DNA from: Sphingobacterium endophyticum
Lineage (GTDB): Bacteria > Bacteroidota > Bacteroidia > Sphingobacteriales > Sphingobacteriaceae
Assembly: GCF_009733535.1 (NCBI RefSeq)
Contig: NZ_SMMI01000003.1
Span: 558,001 to 622,000 of the forward strand
Direction of reading: 5' to 3'
Length of the DNA: 64,000 bases
Each line of letters starts with the position of its first letter. Positions within the stretch are counted from its first letter, which is position 1. Below the pieces are notes generated by a model. The model was not told the DNA's origin, did no database searches, and was given only the letters and a program-made list of their open reading frames with translations. Positions 27,059 to 36,567 of this stretch are shown here, in pieces. A program made the position numbers and the translations under genes.

Positions 27059-29980
27059 CTATTTTAAAGCTCTGTAAAGGATTTCTACAGGATGTTTAGA
27101 CTCAACCCCTGTTCCATCCATAATCTGATGCCTACAGCTTGCTCCTGGTGCTGCAACTAAGGTTTCTCCTTTCTTATCCCTGACCGCTGGAAACAAAACC
27201 AACTCCCCGATTTTCATAGAAATATCAAAATGCTCCTTTTCATAGCCAAAGGATCCTGCCATACCACAACAACCGGAAGGTATTTCCCTGACTTTATAGT
27301 TTGTTGGAATCTCTAAAACTTTATTGACAATCGGCATCAATCCCCATGCTTTCTGCTGACAATGCCCATGCAAAATAATTTCCTCCTCCCTTGACTCAAA
27401 TTGAGTAGATGAAATGTTCCCTGCCAAGTATTCTTCCCATATAAACTCTTCGATAGTTAATGCTAAAGGAGCTATCCGTTCTGCTGCTTCTATTAAATGT
27501 TCATCAACCAAATCAACATACTCATCCCTAAAGGTTAAAATCGTTGATGGTTCCACTGATACCAGCTTAGTATCTTTATTTAAACGATCTTTAAAAATCT
27601 CAACATTTTTATTTGCCAGTTTCTTGGCCTCTCTCAAAAAGCCTTTTGACAGGAGCGCACGACCAGAAAAAGCATGCTGGATCATCAATACTTCATAGCC
27701 TAATTTCTCCAATAAGAGAATGGCTTTTTTCCCTATTTCAACATCATTGAAATTCGTGAATTCATCACAGAAGAAATAAACAGTTCTGACTGCAGTTTGA
27801 TGCCCTGAAAAAGGTTTATCTTTTTTCTGATACCAATCCCGCAGGGTAGTTGATGCTATTTTGGGTATATTTCTCTGCGAAGCGAATCCCAAAACATTTT
27901 TAACCAGTCCGGAAGTCAATGTATTGCCAACAACAAAATTATATAGCCCTGCAATCGGCTGCATCATTTGGGTCATGGAATCTACATGAGCAATCATACG
28001 TGTCCTAAATGGAACAGGATGACTATCATGGTAACCCTGTAAGAATTCCGCCTTCAATTTAGCCATATCCACACTGGACGGACACTCTGATTTGCAGGCC
28101 TTACAACTTAAGCAAAGATCCATAACCTCCTTGATCTCTTCATGGTCAAAAGGATTCTTCTTGTCAGAATGGGTTAGCATCTCCCGCAAAATATTAGCCC
28201 TTGCCCTGGTCGTATCCTTCTCATCCTTAGTCGCCATGTACGATGGGCACATCGTACCGCCAGACAGATGGCTCTTTCTGCAATCTCCCGAACCATTACA
28301 TTGCTCAGCATGTTGCAAGATCGTTTGACCGCGAAATCTAAAAACTGTTTTAATTTCTCTATCCTTCTGCCCGGGCGTATATCGCAGCGAAGTATTCATA
28401 GCCGGAGTATCCACAATTTTCCCTGGATTGAAGATTCCTTCTGGATCCCAAGTGTTCTTTATTTCCTTTAACAACCGATAATTGTGCTCACCGATCATCA
28501 ACGGAATAAATTCTCCTCTCAATCGACCATCACCATGCTCTCCACTTAAAGACCCTTTGTATTGTTTCACCAATTGAGCAATCTCCAAAGCGATGTCCCT
28601 AAATAATTGATTTCCTTCTTCGGTTTTTAAGTTGATAATTGGGCGAAGGTGAAGTTCGCCGGTCGCGGCATGTGCATAATGAACAGCATACAAATCATAC
28701 CGCTTCAAAATATTATTAAAATCGTGGATATAACTAGGAAGGTCCTCTACATCCACAGCAGTATCTTCAATTACGGCAACTGGTTTTTCATCCCCAGGGA
28801 CATTACTTAAAAGTCCTAATCCCGCTTTGCGTAAATTCCAAACCTTCTTTTTATCATCACCTAACACAACTGGAAAATGATATCCTAATCCATGTGCCAA
28901 CAAGTCCTCTTCTACAGCCTTTACCCTTGCTAAGATATCATCTTGGTCAATCCCATCATATTCTGCAATCAATATTGCTTCAGGATCTCCTTCAACAAAA
29001 AAACGATTTTTAGATTGTTCCAAATTATTCTTGGTACACTCCAAAATATAGCGATCCATCAATTCACTAACCAAAGGACCATGCTTCAAAATGATAAGAT
29101 TACCCCTTAGTGCATCCTCCAATGTTCTAAAATGAACGCAAAGCAAACCACTTGGGTTGATGGCTAAAGGATTTACATGAACCTTGATCTCTGTAATAAA
29201 TGCCAAAGTTCCCTCTGACCCACAAATTAATTTACAAAAATTGAAAGGTTCAGCTCCTTCGGTGAATGGATCGGTTTCCAATAGCATATCAACTGCATAA
29301 CCTGTATTCCGGCGATGAATTGATTGTTTAGGAAAATTCTCTCGGATTTCAACTTGATTTTGATAGTTGCCAAGCAAGCTTCGGATATGTTTATATATCC
29401 TGCCTTCTAAGTTTGATTGATTGCATTTTGAATTGAAATCATCAAAATTTAAAGATTTAAATGTAACCTCAGAACCATCACTTAGCAGGGCTTCAACCTC
29501 CAGAGTATGCTCTCGGGCACTTCCATAAATTAAGGAATTTGAACCACAGGAATTATTCCCAACCATACCTCCAATCATAGCTCGGTTAGCTGTAGATGTT
29601 TCTGGGCCGAAATAAAGCCGATATGGCTTGAGAAACATATTGAGTTCGTCTCGAATGACCCCGGGTTGAACCCTAACCCATGATTCCCCAGGATTGACCT
29701 CTAATATTTGCGTGAAATATTTGGATACATCAACAACAATTCCCGAACCCACGACTTGCCCAGCCAATGAAGTACCTGCTGTGCGTGGAATCAGGGATGT
29801 TTTATTTTCCTTAGCAAATTTTATGAGCACTAATAGGTCTTGCTTATCCTTAGGATAGGCGACCGCGAGTGGAAGTTCCCGATAGGCAGAAGCGTCTGTT
29901 GCATATAAGAGACGCATCTTTTCATCCCAAAACAACTCCCCACTCAATTCCTCCGAAAGCAGCTTCAACTGCTCCTCCAT
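27059..29980 (-). CDS. YdiJ-like FAD/Fe-S D-2-hydroxyacid dehydrogenase
   Basis: A 973-residue fusion. The N-terminal VAO-type FAD domain shows PRTAGTSLAGQVVGSGIVVD and MVGNNSCGSNSLIYG, and the FAD-linked oxidase C domain has SGEHGDGRLRGEF. After about residue 545 comes a GlpC-like iron-sulfur half with CNGSGDC..TMCPS, LCLSCKACKSECPS (4Fe-4S) and two CCG-type motifs, the last PSGCCGMAGSFGYE. E. coli and Pseudomonas YdiJ (about 1000 residues) have the same layout and oxidise D-2-hydroxyglutarate to 2-oxoglutarate; D-lactate is the main alternative substrate. It starts 2 nt after the DUF1338 gene, whose relatives make D-2-hydroxyglutarate, which favours that substrate. Confidence 0.88.
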   Translation of the reverse strand: MEEQLKLLSEELSGELFWDEKMRLLYATDASAYRELPLAVAYPKDKQDLLVLIKFAKENKTSLIPRTAGTSLAGQVVGSGIVVDVSKYFTQILEVNPGESWVRVQPGVIRDELNMFLKPYRLYFGPETSTANRAMIGGMVGNNSCGSNSLIYGSAREHTLEVEALLSDGSEVTFKSLNFDDFNSKCNQSNLEGRIYKHIRSLLGNYQNQVEIRENFPKQSIHRRNTGYAVDMLLETDPFTEGAEPFNFCKLICGSEGTLAFITEIKVHVNPLAINPSGLLCVHFRTLEDALRGNLIILKHGPLVSELMDRYILECTKNNLEQSKNRFFVEGDPEAILIAEYDGIDQDDILARVKAVEEDLLAHGLGYHFPVVLGDDKKKVWNLRKAGLGLLSNVPGDEKPVAVIEDTAVDVEDLPSYIHDFNNILKRYDLYAVHYAHAATGELHLRPIINLKTEEGNQLFRDIALEIAQLVKQYKGSLSGEHGDGRLRGEFIPLMIGEHNYRLLKEIKNTWDPEGIFNPGKIVDTPAMNTSLRYTPGQKDREIKTVFRFRGQTILQHAEQCNGSGDCRKSHLSGGTMCPSYMATKDEKDTTRARANILREMLTHSDKKNPFDHEEIKEVMDLCLSCKACKSECPSSVDMAKLKAEFLQGYHDSHPVPFRTRMIAHVDSMTQMMQPIAGLYNFVVGNTLTSGLVKNVLGFASQRNIPKIASTTLRDWYQKKDKPFSGHQTAVRTVYFFCDEFTNFNDVEIGKKAILLLEKLGYEVLMIQHAFSGRALLSKGFLREAKKLANKNVEIFKDRLNKDTKLVSVEPSTILTFRDEYVDLVDEHLIEAAERIAPLALTIEEFIWEEYLAGNISSTQFESREEEIILHGHCQQKAWGLMPIVNKVLEIPTNYKVREIPSGCCGMAGSFGYEKEHFDISMKIGELVLFPAVRDKKGETLVAAPGASCRHQIMDGTGVESKHPVEILYRALK

Positions 29981-29982
29981 AG

Positions 29983-30891
29983 CTATGAACCCTTTATTTG
30001 TGATGTATATGTACTTTCAAAAATCTTATCTGCGTTATTGGTCTCAAAGCCATCACGTCGATGTGATCTTTTAATATTTTCTTTAGATAGATGCTTAAAC
30101 TGCGGTAATACACTGCGTTCAGCAAACTCAACATAGCTTCCCGCAATCTCCAAGGTCTTCCCATCTGCAAACTTGGCATCATACAATGCCGATACTGTAC
30201 TGCTTTGCCTCAATAAATTATCCTCACTAGTCTTGATTTTCCCTCCTGAAGTATTCAATTTTATTCCGATGCTCTCCAAAAACGTATTGAATTCCTCCAA
30301 GGTATTATAGCCGTCTTTTAGCTCATGAATTGATATGGTATAATGATTTAGATAATACCGATTATAGATTACCCATGCGGCATATTCACTTTCTTTCAAA
30401 AGTATCTCATATTCCGTAGAGGTCGGCAAATCCCATAAAGGCCTTTGAAGAAAGTCTGCAACCTCTTGTCCATTTCTCAGATCTAAAGCATCAACCGGAT
30501 CGGAGTTTATGGAAGAAGTATATTTATATATGATATCTTGGGAATCCTGGCTTAATTCTGAAACTCTCAATTCTGAAACAAAGATTCGCGGGTAGTTATC
30601 TGCAGGTGGAGCATACCAATAGGCATCCAATTTTTTCCCTTCAAAATAATAATAGTCCATCTTTTTATATCCAAAGGAAAGGAATATCTTTTCAAAGGAC
30701 TTTATCCCCAAATGAGGGACTCCAAGCGTACGGAAAGCTATATGATCGTTTACGATGTCGGATTGGGATTGTGCAACACCTCGTTCAAGCAGAGATTGGG
30801 TAATTTTATCAACGTCTGAAACGTTTTCTCGGTAATGTTCAAACAGATCGTTTAACACTATATCAATAGGCTTTTTTTCGTCGAAATGCAT
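29983..30891 (-). CDS. DUF1338 protein, HglS-like 2-oxoadipate dioxygenase/decarboxylase
   Basis: A 302-residue member of DUF1338. The characterised P. putida enzyme HglS (D-lysine breakdown) is a non-haem iron enzyme converting 2-oxoadipate to D-2-hydroxyglutarate. The family pattern is visible: His50 and Arg54 in NDHIAFRTLG (same spacing as the metal His and substrate Arg of HglS), His183 in YYLNHYTI, and a Glu in SYVEFAER near 255. It is shorter than HglS (about 460), as in the compact subgroup. Cotranscribed with the YdiJ-like gene. No other lysine-catabolism gene lies in the window. Confidence 0.82.
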   Translation of the reverse strand: MHFDEKKPIDIVLNDLFEHYRENVSDVDKITQSLLERGVAQSQSDIVNDHIAFRTLGVPHLGIKSFEKIFLSFGYKKMDYYYFEGKKLDAYWYAPPADNYPRIFVSELRVSELSQDSQDIIYKYTSSINSDPVDALDLRNGQEVADFLQRPLWDLPTSTEYEILLKESEYAAWVIYNRYYLNHYTISIHELKDGYNTLEEFNTFLESIGIKLNTSGGKIKTSEDNLLRQSSTVSALYDAKFADGKTLEIAGSYVEFAERSVLPQFKHLSKENIKRSHRRDGFETNNADKIFESTYTSQIKGS

Positions 30892-30922
30892 AACAAAGAA
30901 TTTAGTCTTATAATTTGAATAA

Positions 30923-30976
30923 AGTTATCTAAAAATAATCAAACAAAAACAATTGTTCAGCAAAAAATAGATAACT
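30923..30976. other. Inverted repeat between cdaA and the DUF1338 gene
   Basis: AGTTATCTA (30923-30931) and TAGATAACT (30968-30976) are perfect 9-bp complements separated by 36 AT-rich nt in the 104-nt gap. It could be a regulatory site for the downstream two-gene operon or a weak terminator of cdaA; neither reading is strong. Confidence 0.3.
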
Positions 30977-30995
30977 AGAAATTTTATTCAGAAAA

Positions 30996-31790
30996 CTACA
31001 ATTCGTCCGCAAGAATCTTCTCCAGCTCGTCTGCTGTAAGGTTCATATTGATGTTTCCATCTTTTGCAAATGAAATTTCACCCGTTTCTTCTGAAACAAT
31101 GACCGCAACAGCTTCCGAAACCTCCGTAACACCTATCGCTGCACGATGACGTAGACCAAATTGTGGTGGTAAATCCTCACTGTCAGACAATGGCAAAACA
31201 GAACTCGCAGTCATAATACGGTTATCTACGATAATAACAGCACCATCATGCAATGGTGAATTCTTAAAAAAGATACTCTCTAACAACCTCTTCGATATTG
31301 GAGCATCAATCATAGTACCACTCGTCTGATAATATTCTTCATCAAAATAACGGGAGAAAACCAATAATGCCCCTGTCCTTGATTTAGACATGTTTTGACA
31401 GGCCTCAACAATTGGTTTAATAAATTCTGCATTATCTCTATGGGTAGACTTCTTGCCTCCAAATATTGACCAAAGAAATTTCTTCCTTCTTAAGGATATA
31501 TTCTTACCAATGTGCAATAGGAACCTTCGTATTTCCTGTTGAAATACAACAATCAGAGCAATCGAACCAACGGAAATAAATCCTCCGAAGATCTCTGTCA
31601 GAAGGCGCATCTCCATTTGCTTAACGACAAGATAGATCCCATAAAACAATCCTACACCAATTAAGATGTTTACAGCTATTGTGCCTTTGATTAAGCTATA
31701 GACATAATAGATGATAATTGCCACTAGCAATATATCAATGAAGTCCAGTAGCCTGAAGCCACTTAATAGATTGAAGTCTAAACCATCCAT
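30996..31790 (-). CDS. cdaA: Diadenylate cyclase CdaA (c-di-AMP synthase)
   Basis: A 264-residue membrane enzyme forming cyclic di-AMP from two ATP. Three N-terminal membrane helices (about residues 14-85) precede the DAC domain, which carries the two catalytic motifs HDGAVII and LRHRAAIG. Architecture and length match CdaA/YbbP rather than DisA. In Bacteroidota this is usually the only diadenylate cyclase. No CdaR or GlmM gene is adjacent, unlike in Firmicutes. Divergent from pdxJ. Confidence 0.95.
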   Translation of the reverse strand: MDGLDFNLLSGFRLLDFIDILLVAIIIYYVYSLIKGTIAVNILIGVGLFYGIYLVVKQMEMRLLTEIFGGFISVGSIALIVVFQQEIRRFLLHIGKNISLRRKKFLWSIFGGKKSTHRDNAEFIKPIVEACQNMSKSRTGALLVFSRYFDEEYYQTSGTMIDAPISKRLLESIFFKNSPLHDGAVIIVDNRIMTASSVLPLSDSEDLPPQFGLRHRAAIGVTEVSEAVAVIVSEETGEISFAKDGNINMNLTADELEKILADEL

Positions 31791-31873
31791 ACTTCCTGCA
31801 ATTTAAAAAATATTATCCATTGATACTCGTATTTAAAATCATAAAATGATAGGGATATGGATTGCTAAAACAG

Positions 31874-31891
31874 TAAATTTGTAAAAAGGAG
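31874..31891 (+). promoter_or_regulatory. -7 box and unusual Shine-Dalgarno of pdxJ
   Basis: TAAATTTG (31874-31881) matches TAnnTTTG exactly and runs straight into AAAAAGGAG (31883-31891), a strong Shine-Dalgarno-like sequence 7 nt before the ATG. Such sites are rare in this window. If the -7 call is right, the transcript would begin inside or just after the purine-rich run, so only one of the two may be functional. Confidence 0.45.
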
Positions 31892-31898
31892 CTGAACT

Positions 31899-32615
31899 AT
31901 GACTAAACTATCCGTAAATATCAATAAAATCGCAACCCTTAGGAACTCTCGTGGCGGAAATGTACCTAATGTATTGGCAACTGCTTTAGCCTGTGAAGAA
32001 TTTGGTGCTCAAGGAATCACGGTACATCCTAGACCTGATGAAAGACATATCCGCTATCAGGATGTCTATGACCTAAAAGCAAATATTTCAACAGAGTTTA
32101 ATATTGAAGGTAACTGTAGGGAACAGAAATTCGTTGATCTTGTCTTAGCGAATACCCCTGCTCAGGTCACCTTAGTTCCGGATGCAGAAGGTCAATTAAC
32201 CTCCAACCATGGCTGGAACACCATTAACAACCGTGTTTATCTATCGGAGATGGTGAAGCTGTTTAAAGATAGGGGAATCCGAGTATCTATATTCGTTGAT
32301 CCAGATGAAAGAATGGTAGAGGCCGCAGCTGAAACTGGAACCGATCGCATCGAATTATATACCGAGGCTTACGCAACTGAATTTCATGAAAATCCCGAAT
32401 TGGCCATTGAACCCTACGTCAAAGCCGCACTAAAAGCTCAAGAAGTTGGATTAGGATTGAATGCAGGCCATGATCTTGACTTAAAAAACTTACAATATTT
32501 TAAACAAAATATACCTGGCCTTTTGGAAGTCAGCATTGGTCATGCTTTAATTGCTGACGCCCTGTTTCTTGGATTAGAAGAAACCATAAAAAGATACCTT
32601 GTCTGTTTAAAATAG
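31899..32615 (+). CDS. pdxJ: Pyridoxine 5'-phosphate synthase
   Basis: A 238-residue TIM-barrel enzyme that condenses 3-amino-2-oxopropyl phosphate with deoxyxylulose 5-phosphate, the ring-closing step of vitamin B6 synthesis. The N-terminal [29 protein letters not shown] and the C-terminal [12 protein letters not shown] are diagnostic. Length is normal. Monocistronic, ending at a strong terminator shared with lepB. Confidence 0.96.
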   Translation: MTKLSVNINKIATLRNSRGGNVPNVLATALACEEFGAQGITVHPRPDERHIRYQDVYDLKANISTEFNIEGNCREQKFVDLVLANTPAQVTLVPDAEGQLTSNHGWNTINNRVYLSEMVKLFKDRGIRVSIFVDPDERMVEAAAETGTDRIELYTEAYATEFHENPELAIEPYVKAALKAQEVGLGLNAGHDLDLKNLQYFKQNIPGLLEVSIGHALIADALFLGLEETIKRYLVCLK

Positions 32616-32636
32616 TATTTCCAGAATTTTAAATAT

Positions 32637-32678
32637 AAAAAGAGCGGGGAACCATTTAAATGATTCCCCGCTCTTTTT
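32637..32678. terminator. Bidirectional terminator between pdxJ and lepB
   Basis: A stem AGAGCGGGGAA / TTCCCCGCTCT (32641-32651 / 32664-32674) with A-tract and T-tract flanks, between convergent genes. Confidence 0.92.
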
Positions 32679-32691
32679 TATCTAAAACCTA

Positions 32692-34134
32692 TTAATGAAT
32701 AGGCCTGAAAATTCGATTCCATCTAATTTTGGATAAGAATGATCCATCTTCGTCCCAACTTAACCAGGTAAATAAAGCCTTACCTACAATATGGTCCTCC
32801 GGAACAAAACCCCAACCCCTTGAGTCCAAAGAGTTGTGGCGATTATCACCCATCATCCAATAATAATCCATTTTAAATGTGTAGCTATCTGTTTTCTGTC
32901 CATTCAAATAGTATCCATCAGCTTTCTTCTCAAAGGTATTGCCTTCATAAACCTTAATGGCTCTTTCATATAATGGTACTGTTAAACTATCTAACTTCAC
33001 TGTCCAGCCTTTTTTAGGTACCTGAATTGGTCCAAAGTTGTCGTAATTCCAAATTATACCATTATCATAAAAAGGGAATGCAGCATATTCTGAATTATTA
33101 TCACCAGGTTCAAAAATAATCTCCTGAAACTGTTTGATATTACCCATTTTCTTAACTTCTTCCGCTTCTTCTTTAGTCATATGAATGACGTATTGCCCTG
33201 ATGCAGGATTCGTATAACGTTGATCCAACTCCAACCTCATATCCAATAATTTTTGCATATTCAATCCGTTGGGATCCGTCATAATTAAGTAGTTCGTCTG
33301 GAAATCCTCATCAACAAAACCTGGCTCACCATTTACAAATAGTTTCGTACGTTCCATTGATATAACATCTCCAGGCATTCCTACCAATCGTTTGATGTAA
33401 TTCTCGCGCTTATCGATTGGTCTATTGAATGGAGCATCTGCTTCCATAGGATAGTTGAATACAACCACATCATTACGTTTGATGTCTTGGAAACCCGGCA
33501 AACGTTTATATGGAACTTTTATCGCTTCAGAATAAGCTTTCCCTCCCGTAATAGGCATGGTATGGTGCGCAAATGGGAATGCTAATGGAGTCATCGGAAT
33601 TCTTGGCCCATAATTTAACTTACTGACAAAAAGAAAATCTCCAATCAATAAGCTTCTTTCCATCGATCCTGTAGGTATCATATATGCCTCAATCAAAAAA
33701 CCACGAATTAAAGTAGCAGCAACAGTAGCGAAAATAATGGCATCTGCCCATTCTCTCCCCATTGATTTCTTATAAAAATATTTCTTCTTGAATTCCTCTG
33801 ATGTTGGTATGCCTAAATACTTTACATTGGGATCTCTACCCCACATTGGCAACACGATAAAGGGTACCAATACTGCTGCTGCATTTTCCCAAAAACGACG
33901 TTTACCAAATGCTTTAATTAGATTTAAGAACAAATCGTAAAAAATAAAAACATTCACGATCGGTACGAAAAGCCATATTATCCACCAAGTTGGCCTTCCA
34001 ACTAATTGAGCCATTACATATTGACTGTAGATTGGAACAATTGCTTCCCAACCTTGCTTACCCGCTTTTTTATATAATAAGAAAAGTCCGTAAGCTGATC
34101 CTATGATGTATATGGCTAAAATGATATACCACAT
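32692..34134 (-). CDS. lepB: Signal peptidase I with an N-terminal membrane extension
   Basis: A 480-residue inner-membrane peptidase that removes signal peptides from exported proteins. The Ser/Lys dyad is Ser157 (IPTGSMERSL) and Lys248 (YIKRLVGMPGD); MMGDNRHNSLDSRGWG is the conserved box near the C-terminus. Much longer than E. coli LepB (324): residues 1-100 form an added domain with several membrane helices (LYKKAGKQGWEAIVPIYSQY), similar to DUF5684, and about 60 residues are inserted in the catalytic part. Last gene of parA-parB-DUF5683-dapB-lepB, 3 nt after dapB. Confidence 0.95.
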   Translation of the reverse strand: MWYIILAIYIIGSAYGLFLLYKKAGKQGWEAIVPIYSQYVMAQLVGRPTWWIIWLFVPIVNVFIFYDLFLNLIKAFGKRRFWENAAAVLVPFIVLPMWGRDPNVKYLGIPTSEEFKKKYFYKKSMGREWADAIIFATVAATLIRGFLIEAYMIPTGSMERSLLIGDFLFVSKLNYGPRIPMTPLAFPFAHHTMPITGGKAYSEAIKVPYKRLPGFQDIKRNDVVVFNYPMEADAPFNRPIDKRENYIKRLVGMPGDVISMERTKLFVNGEPGFVDEDFQTNYLIMTDPNGLNMQKLLDMRLELDQRYTNPASGQYVIHMTKEEAEEVKKMGNIKQFQEIIFEPGDNNSEYAAFPFYDNGIIWNYDNFGPIQVPKKGWTVKLDSLTVPLYERAIKVYEGNTFEKKADGYYLNGQKTDSYTFKMDYYWMMGDNRHNSLDSRGWGFVPEDHIVGKALFTWLSWDEDGSFLSKIRWNRIFRPIH

Positions 34135-34137
34135 ATA

Positions 34138-34881
34138 TTAATTATTAAAATCAAACATTTCCGTCACTTGGTAAAACCCTTTTTTACCAAAAAGCCATTC
34201 TGCCGCAATTACTGCTCCTAAAGCAAATCCTTCCCTGCTGTGAGCAGTATGCTTGAACTCAATCTGATCTACTTCTGAACTATAAAGCACAGTATGAGTT
34301 CCCGGAACCTCCTCTATTCTAAGGCTTTCAATCAGTAATTCATTAGCTTTCGGAATAACCTCTTCTCCAGAACCCTCAACTGAATTTACCCAAGCACTTT
34401 TATCTTCGTTATTTTCTAAAATTCCCTCTGCAATCGTAATGGCAGTGCCGCTCGGCGCATCCAATTTATGGATATGATGAATTTCTTCTACCTGTACGTC
34501 ATATTGCTTATAAGGATTGATTGCCTTTGCAAGCAACTTATTAATATGGAAAAATATATTAACTCCAATGCTGAAGTTGGATCCATACAATAAGGATTGT
34601 TCCGCTTCTAAACATGTCGCTTTCACTTCATCTAAATGATCGTACCATCCTGTTGTTCCCACTACCAAGGGCAGGTTAGATTCGAAACATAAACTAATAT
34701 TTTCTAAGGCTGCATGTGGGGTACTGAAATCAATAGCAATATCTGCATCTTCAAGATCCTCCGAGCTAATGCTATCTCGATTCCGCTCATCAACGATTAA
34801 AACAACTTCATGCCCTCTTTTCATGGCGAAGCGCTCAATCAATTGCCCCATTTTTCCATAACCTAATAAAACGATTTTCAT
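34138..34881 (-). CDS. dapB: 4-hydroxy-tetrahydrodipicolinate reductase
   Basis: A 247-residue NAD(P)H-dependent enzyme of lysine/diaminopimelate synthesis. The Rossmann start ILLGYGKMG, GTTGW and the active-site block EEIHHIHKLDAPSGTA (catalytic His and Lys) are visible. It is slightly shorter than the E. coli enzyme (273), as usual in Bacteroidota. Lies between the DUF5683 gene (15 nt) and lepB (3 nt). Confidence 0.95.
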   Translation of the reverse strand: MKIVLLGYGKMGQLIERFAMKRGHEVVLIVDERNRDSISSEDLEDADIAIDFSTPHAALENISLCFESNLPLVVGTTGWYDHLDEVKATCLEAEQSLLYGSNFSIGVNIFFHINKLLAKAINPYKQYDVQVEEIHHIHKLDAPSGTAITIAEGILENNEDKSAWVNSVEGSGEEVIPKANELLIESLRIEEVPGTHTVLYSSEVDQIEFKHTAHSREGFALGAVIAAEWLFGKKGFYQVTEMFDFNN

Positions 34882-34896
34882 ATAGTTAATTGGTTT

Positions 34897-35646
34897 TTAT
34901 TTTATGGTAAAGGTCATTTTAAATCCAGGCGTAACTAAATTTGAACCTGAAAACGAACCCATACCCGGTGTATATGCATAATTTGGAAGTAGCGTTGGCG
35001 AAACTTTAAAGCTTAGGTCATTACTGATATTCCAACGATTCTTCAATATAGAGTCTACATAAGCTTCCACAACATTTAGACCGTACCATCCTACAGTTAT
35101 TAATATAGTTAAGTCCCTGTTCCTGCGGCCATAATCCTTCTGAGCAACTAATCCTTGTATACTCCAGTTACTTCCTAAACCCAATGATTCATGATTTGAA
35201 GGCTGCCCAAATTCCTCACGGTACTGTAGCTCTCCTAAAAACTCATTATAATACCACTGCCAATAATTGAAAGTTAACCCAGCGCCAACAAATCCACCAT
35301 AGATAATAGGAACTTTAATCCACCATAATCCACCATTGGTATATTGACCCCAGCCAGGTAATATCAGCGACCTCTTCCAAGCAATCCTTGATAGGCGCTC
35401 AATCTCTAAACGAGCTGAATCCTTTAGGATATTTTTATAGTAATACTTCTCGCGCTCTTTCTCTGCTTTCTTACGAGCCCTTCTTTCTTCACGGGTTTCC
35501 TTTTTAGTAGTATCTTGGGCATTCTTCTTTTTTAATGAATCCTGCACCTGGATCACTTTTGTTGAATCAGGAGCTACTTCCTTCACTTGGCTTTTTAAAC
35601 CAGTAAAAGACAAAATCATCCCAAAGAGCAATAAATACTTATACAT
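34897..35646 (-). CDS. DUF5683 envelope protein
   Basis: A 249-residue protein with an N-terminal signal peptide (residues 1-19), a strongly charged Lys/Glu/Arg segment (about 40-75, RREERRARKKAEKERE-like) and then a domain with hydrophobic stretches containing RSLILPGWGQYTNGGLWWIK, the hallmark of DUF5683. Family function is unknown. Its position between parB and dapB is one I know from other Bacteroidota. The start codon overlaps the parB stop by 1 nt. Confidence 0.85.
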   Translation of the reverse strand: MYKYLLLFGMILSFTGLKSQVKEVAPDSTKVIQVQDSLKKKNAQDTTKKETREERRARKKAEKEREKYYYKNILKDSARLEIERLSRIAWKRSLILPGWGQYTNGGLWWIKVPIIYGGFVGAGLTFNYWQWYYNEFLGELQYREEFGQPSNHESLGLGSNWSIQGLVAQKDYGRRNRDLTILITVGWYGLNVVEAYVDSILKNRWNISNDLSFKVSPTLLPNYAYTPGMGSFSGSNLVTPGFKMTFTIK

Positions 35647-36566
35647 TACCAGTCAAGCAACTCTAATATACGGCTCAAATCATCTTCCGAATTAAAAGGA
35701 ATTTCAATTGCACCCTTTCCTTTAGTAGTCTTTACGTTTAATTTAACGCGAGTAGCAAATTTAGACGCCAAATCATCTTCAATCTTCTGGTATTGAAACG
35801 CGAGTGGAGTTTCTTTTTTTCCTTTTTTCTTCTGTTCCTTTGCTTGTTGTACTTCGCGAACTAATTGTTCAGCCTTACGTACCGAAAGTCCCTTTTCAAC
35901 AATTTCCTTGAATATAAATAGCTGCTTATCAATCTCACCAACATTAATCAATGCCCGTGCATGACCCATTGAAAGGTCTCCATCGCGAATAGCCGCCTGT
36001 ATAACCGGTGGCAATTTCAATAAGCGTAGGTAATTGGTTACTGTAGAACGGTTCTTACTTACACGATCGCCTAATTCTTCCTGCTTCAAACTACATTCCT
36101 CAATCATTCGTTGGAAACTTAAAGCAATTTCTATCGCATTTAAATTCTCTCTTTGAATATTCTCAATCAATGCCATTTCTAACATTTGTTGATCATTCGC
36201 AGTACGAACATATGCTGGAATTTCTGTAATTCCCGCTAATTTGGATGCTCTTAATCTTCGTTCACCACTTATCAATTGGTATTCATTTTTCCCAACTTGA
36301 CGCACGGTGATAGGCTGTATTAAACCCTGAACTTCAATAGATTCTGACAATTCCTTTAAGGCCGTCTCGTCAAAATCAGTTCTTGGCTGAAAAGGATTTA
36401 TTGATATTTGCTCTACTTTTATAAAGTTTATGCTACCGGCAGGAGAGCTCGGTGTTTTATTTACAGGTGTTTCGGCAGATTGTTCTTTAGGACTACTTAC
36501 GACATCTTGCTGAAGCAATGCCCCCAAACCTTTCCCCAATCCTGTTTTCCGCTGTTGTGCTGCCAT
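35646..36566 (-). CDS. parB: Chromosome-partitioning protein ParB/Spo0J
   Basis: A 306-residue parS-binding CTPase switch. The N-terminus GLGKGLGALLQQ, the ParB/Srx-like domain with ISGERRLRASKLAGI and ENIQRENLNAIE, a central helix-turn-helix (LGDRVSKNRSTVTNYLRLLKLP) and a short C-terminal dimerisation part (to ILELLDW) are all present. Downstream of parA by 1 nt. I see no parS-like palindrome (TGTTTCACGTGAAACA type) in the window. Confidence 0.95.
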   Translation of the reverse strand: MAAQQRKTGLGKGLGALLQQDVVSSPKEQSAETPVNKTPSSPAGSINFIKVEQISINPFQPRTDFDETALKELSESIEVQGLIQPITVRQVGKNEYQLISGERRLRASKLAGITEIPAYVRTANDQQMLEMALIENIQRENLNAIEIALSFQRMIEECSLKQEELGDRVSKNRSTVTNYLRLLKLPPVIQAAIRDGDLSMGHARALINVGEIDKQLFIFKEIVEKGLSVRKAEQLVREVQQAKEQKKKGKKETPLAFQYQKIEDDLASKFATRVKLNVKTTKGKGAIEIPFNSEDDLSRILELLDW

Positions 36567-36567
36567 A

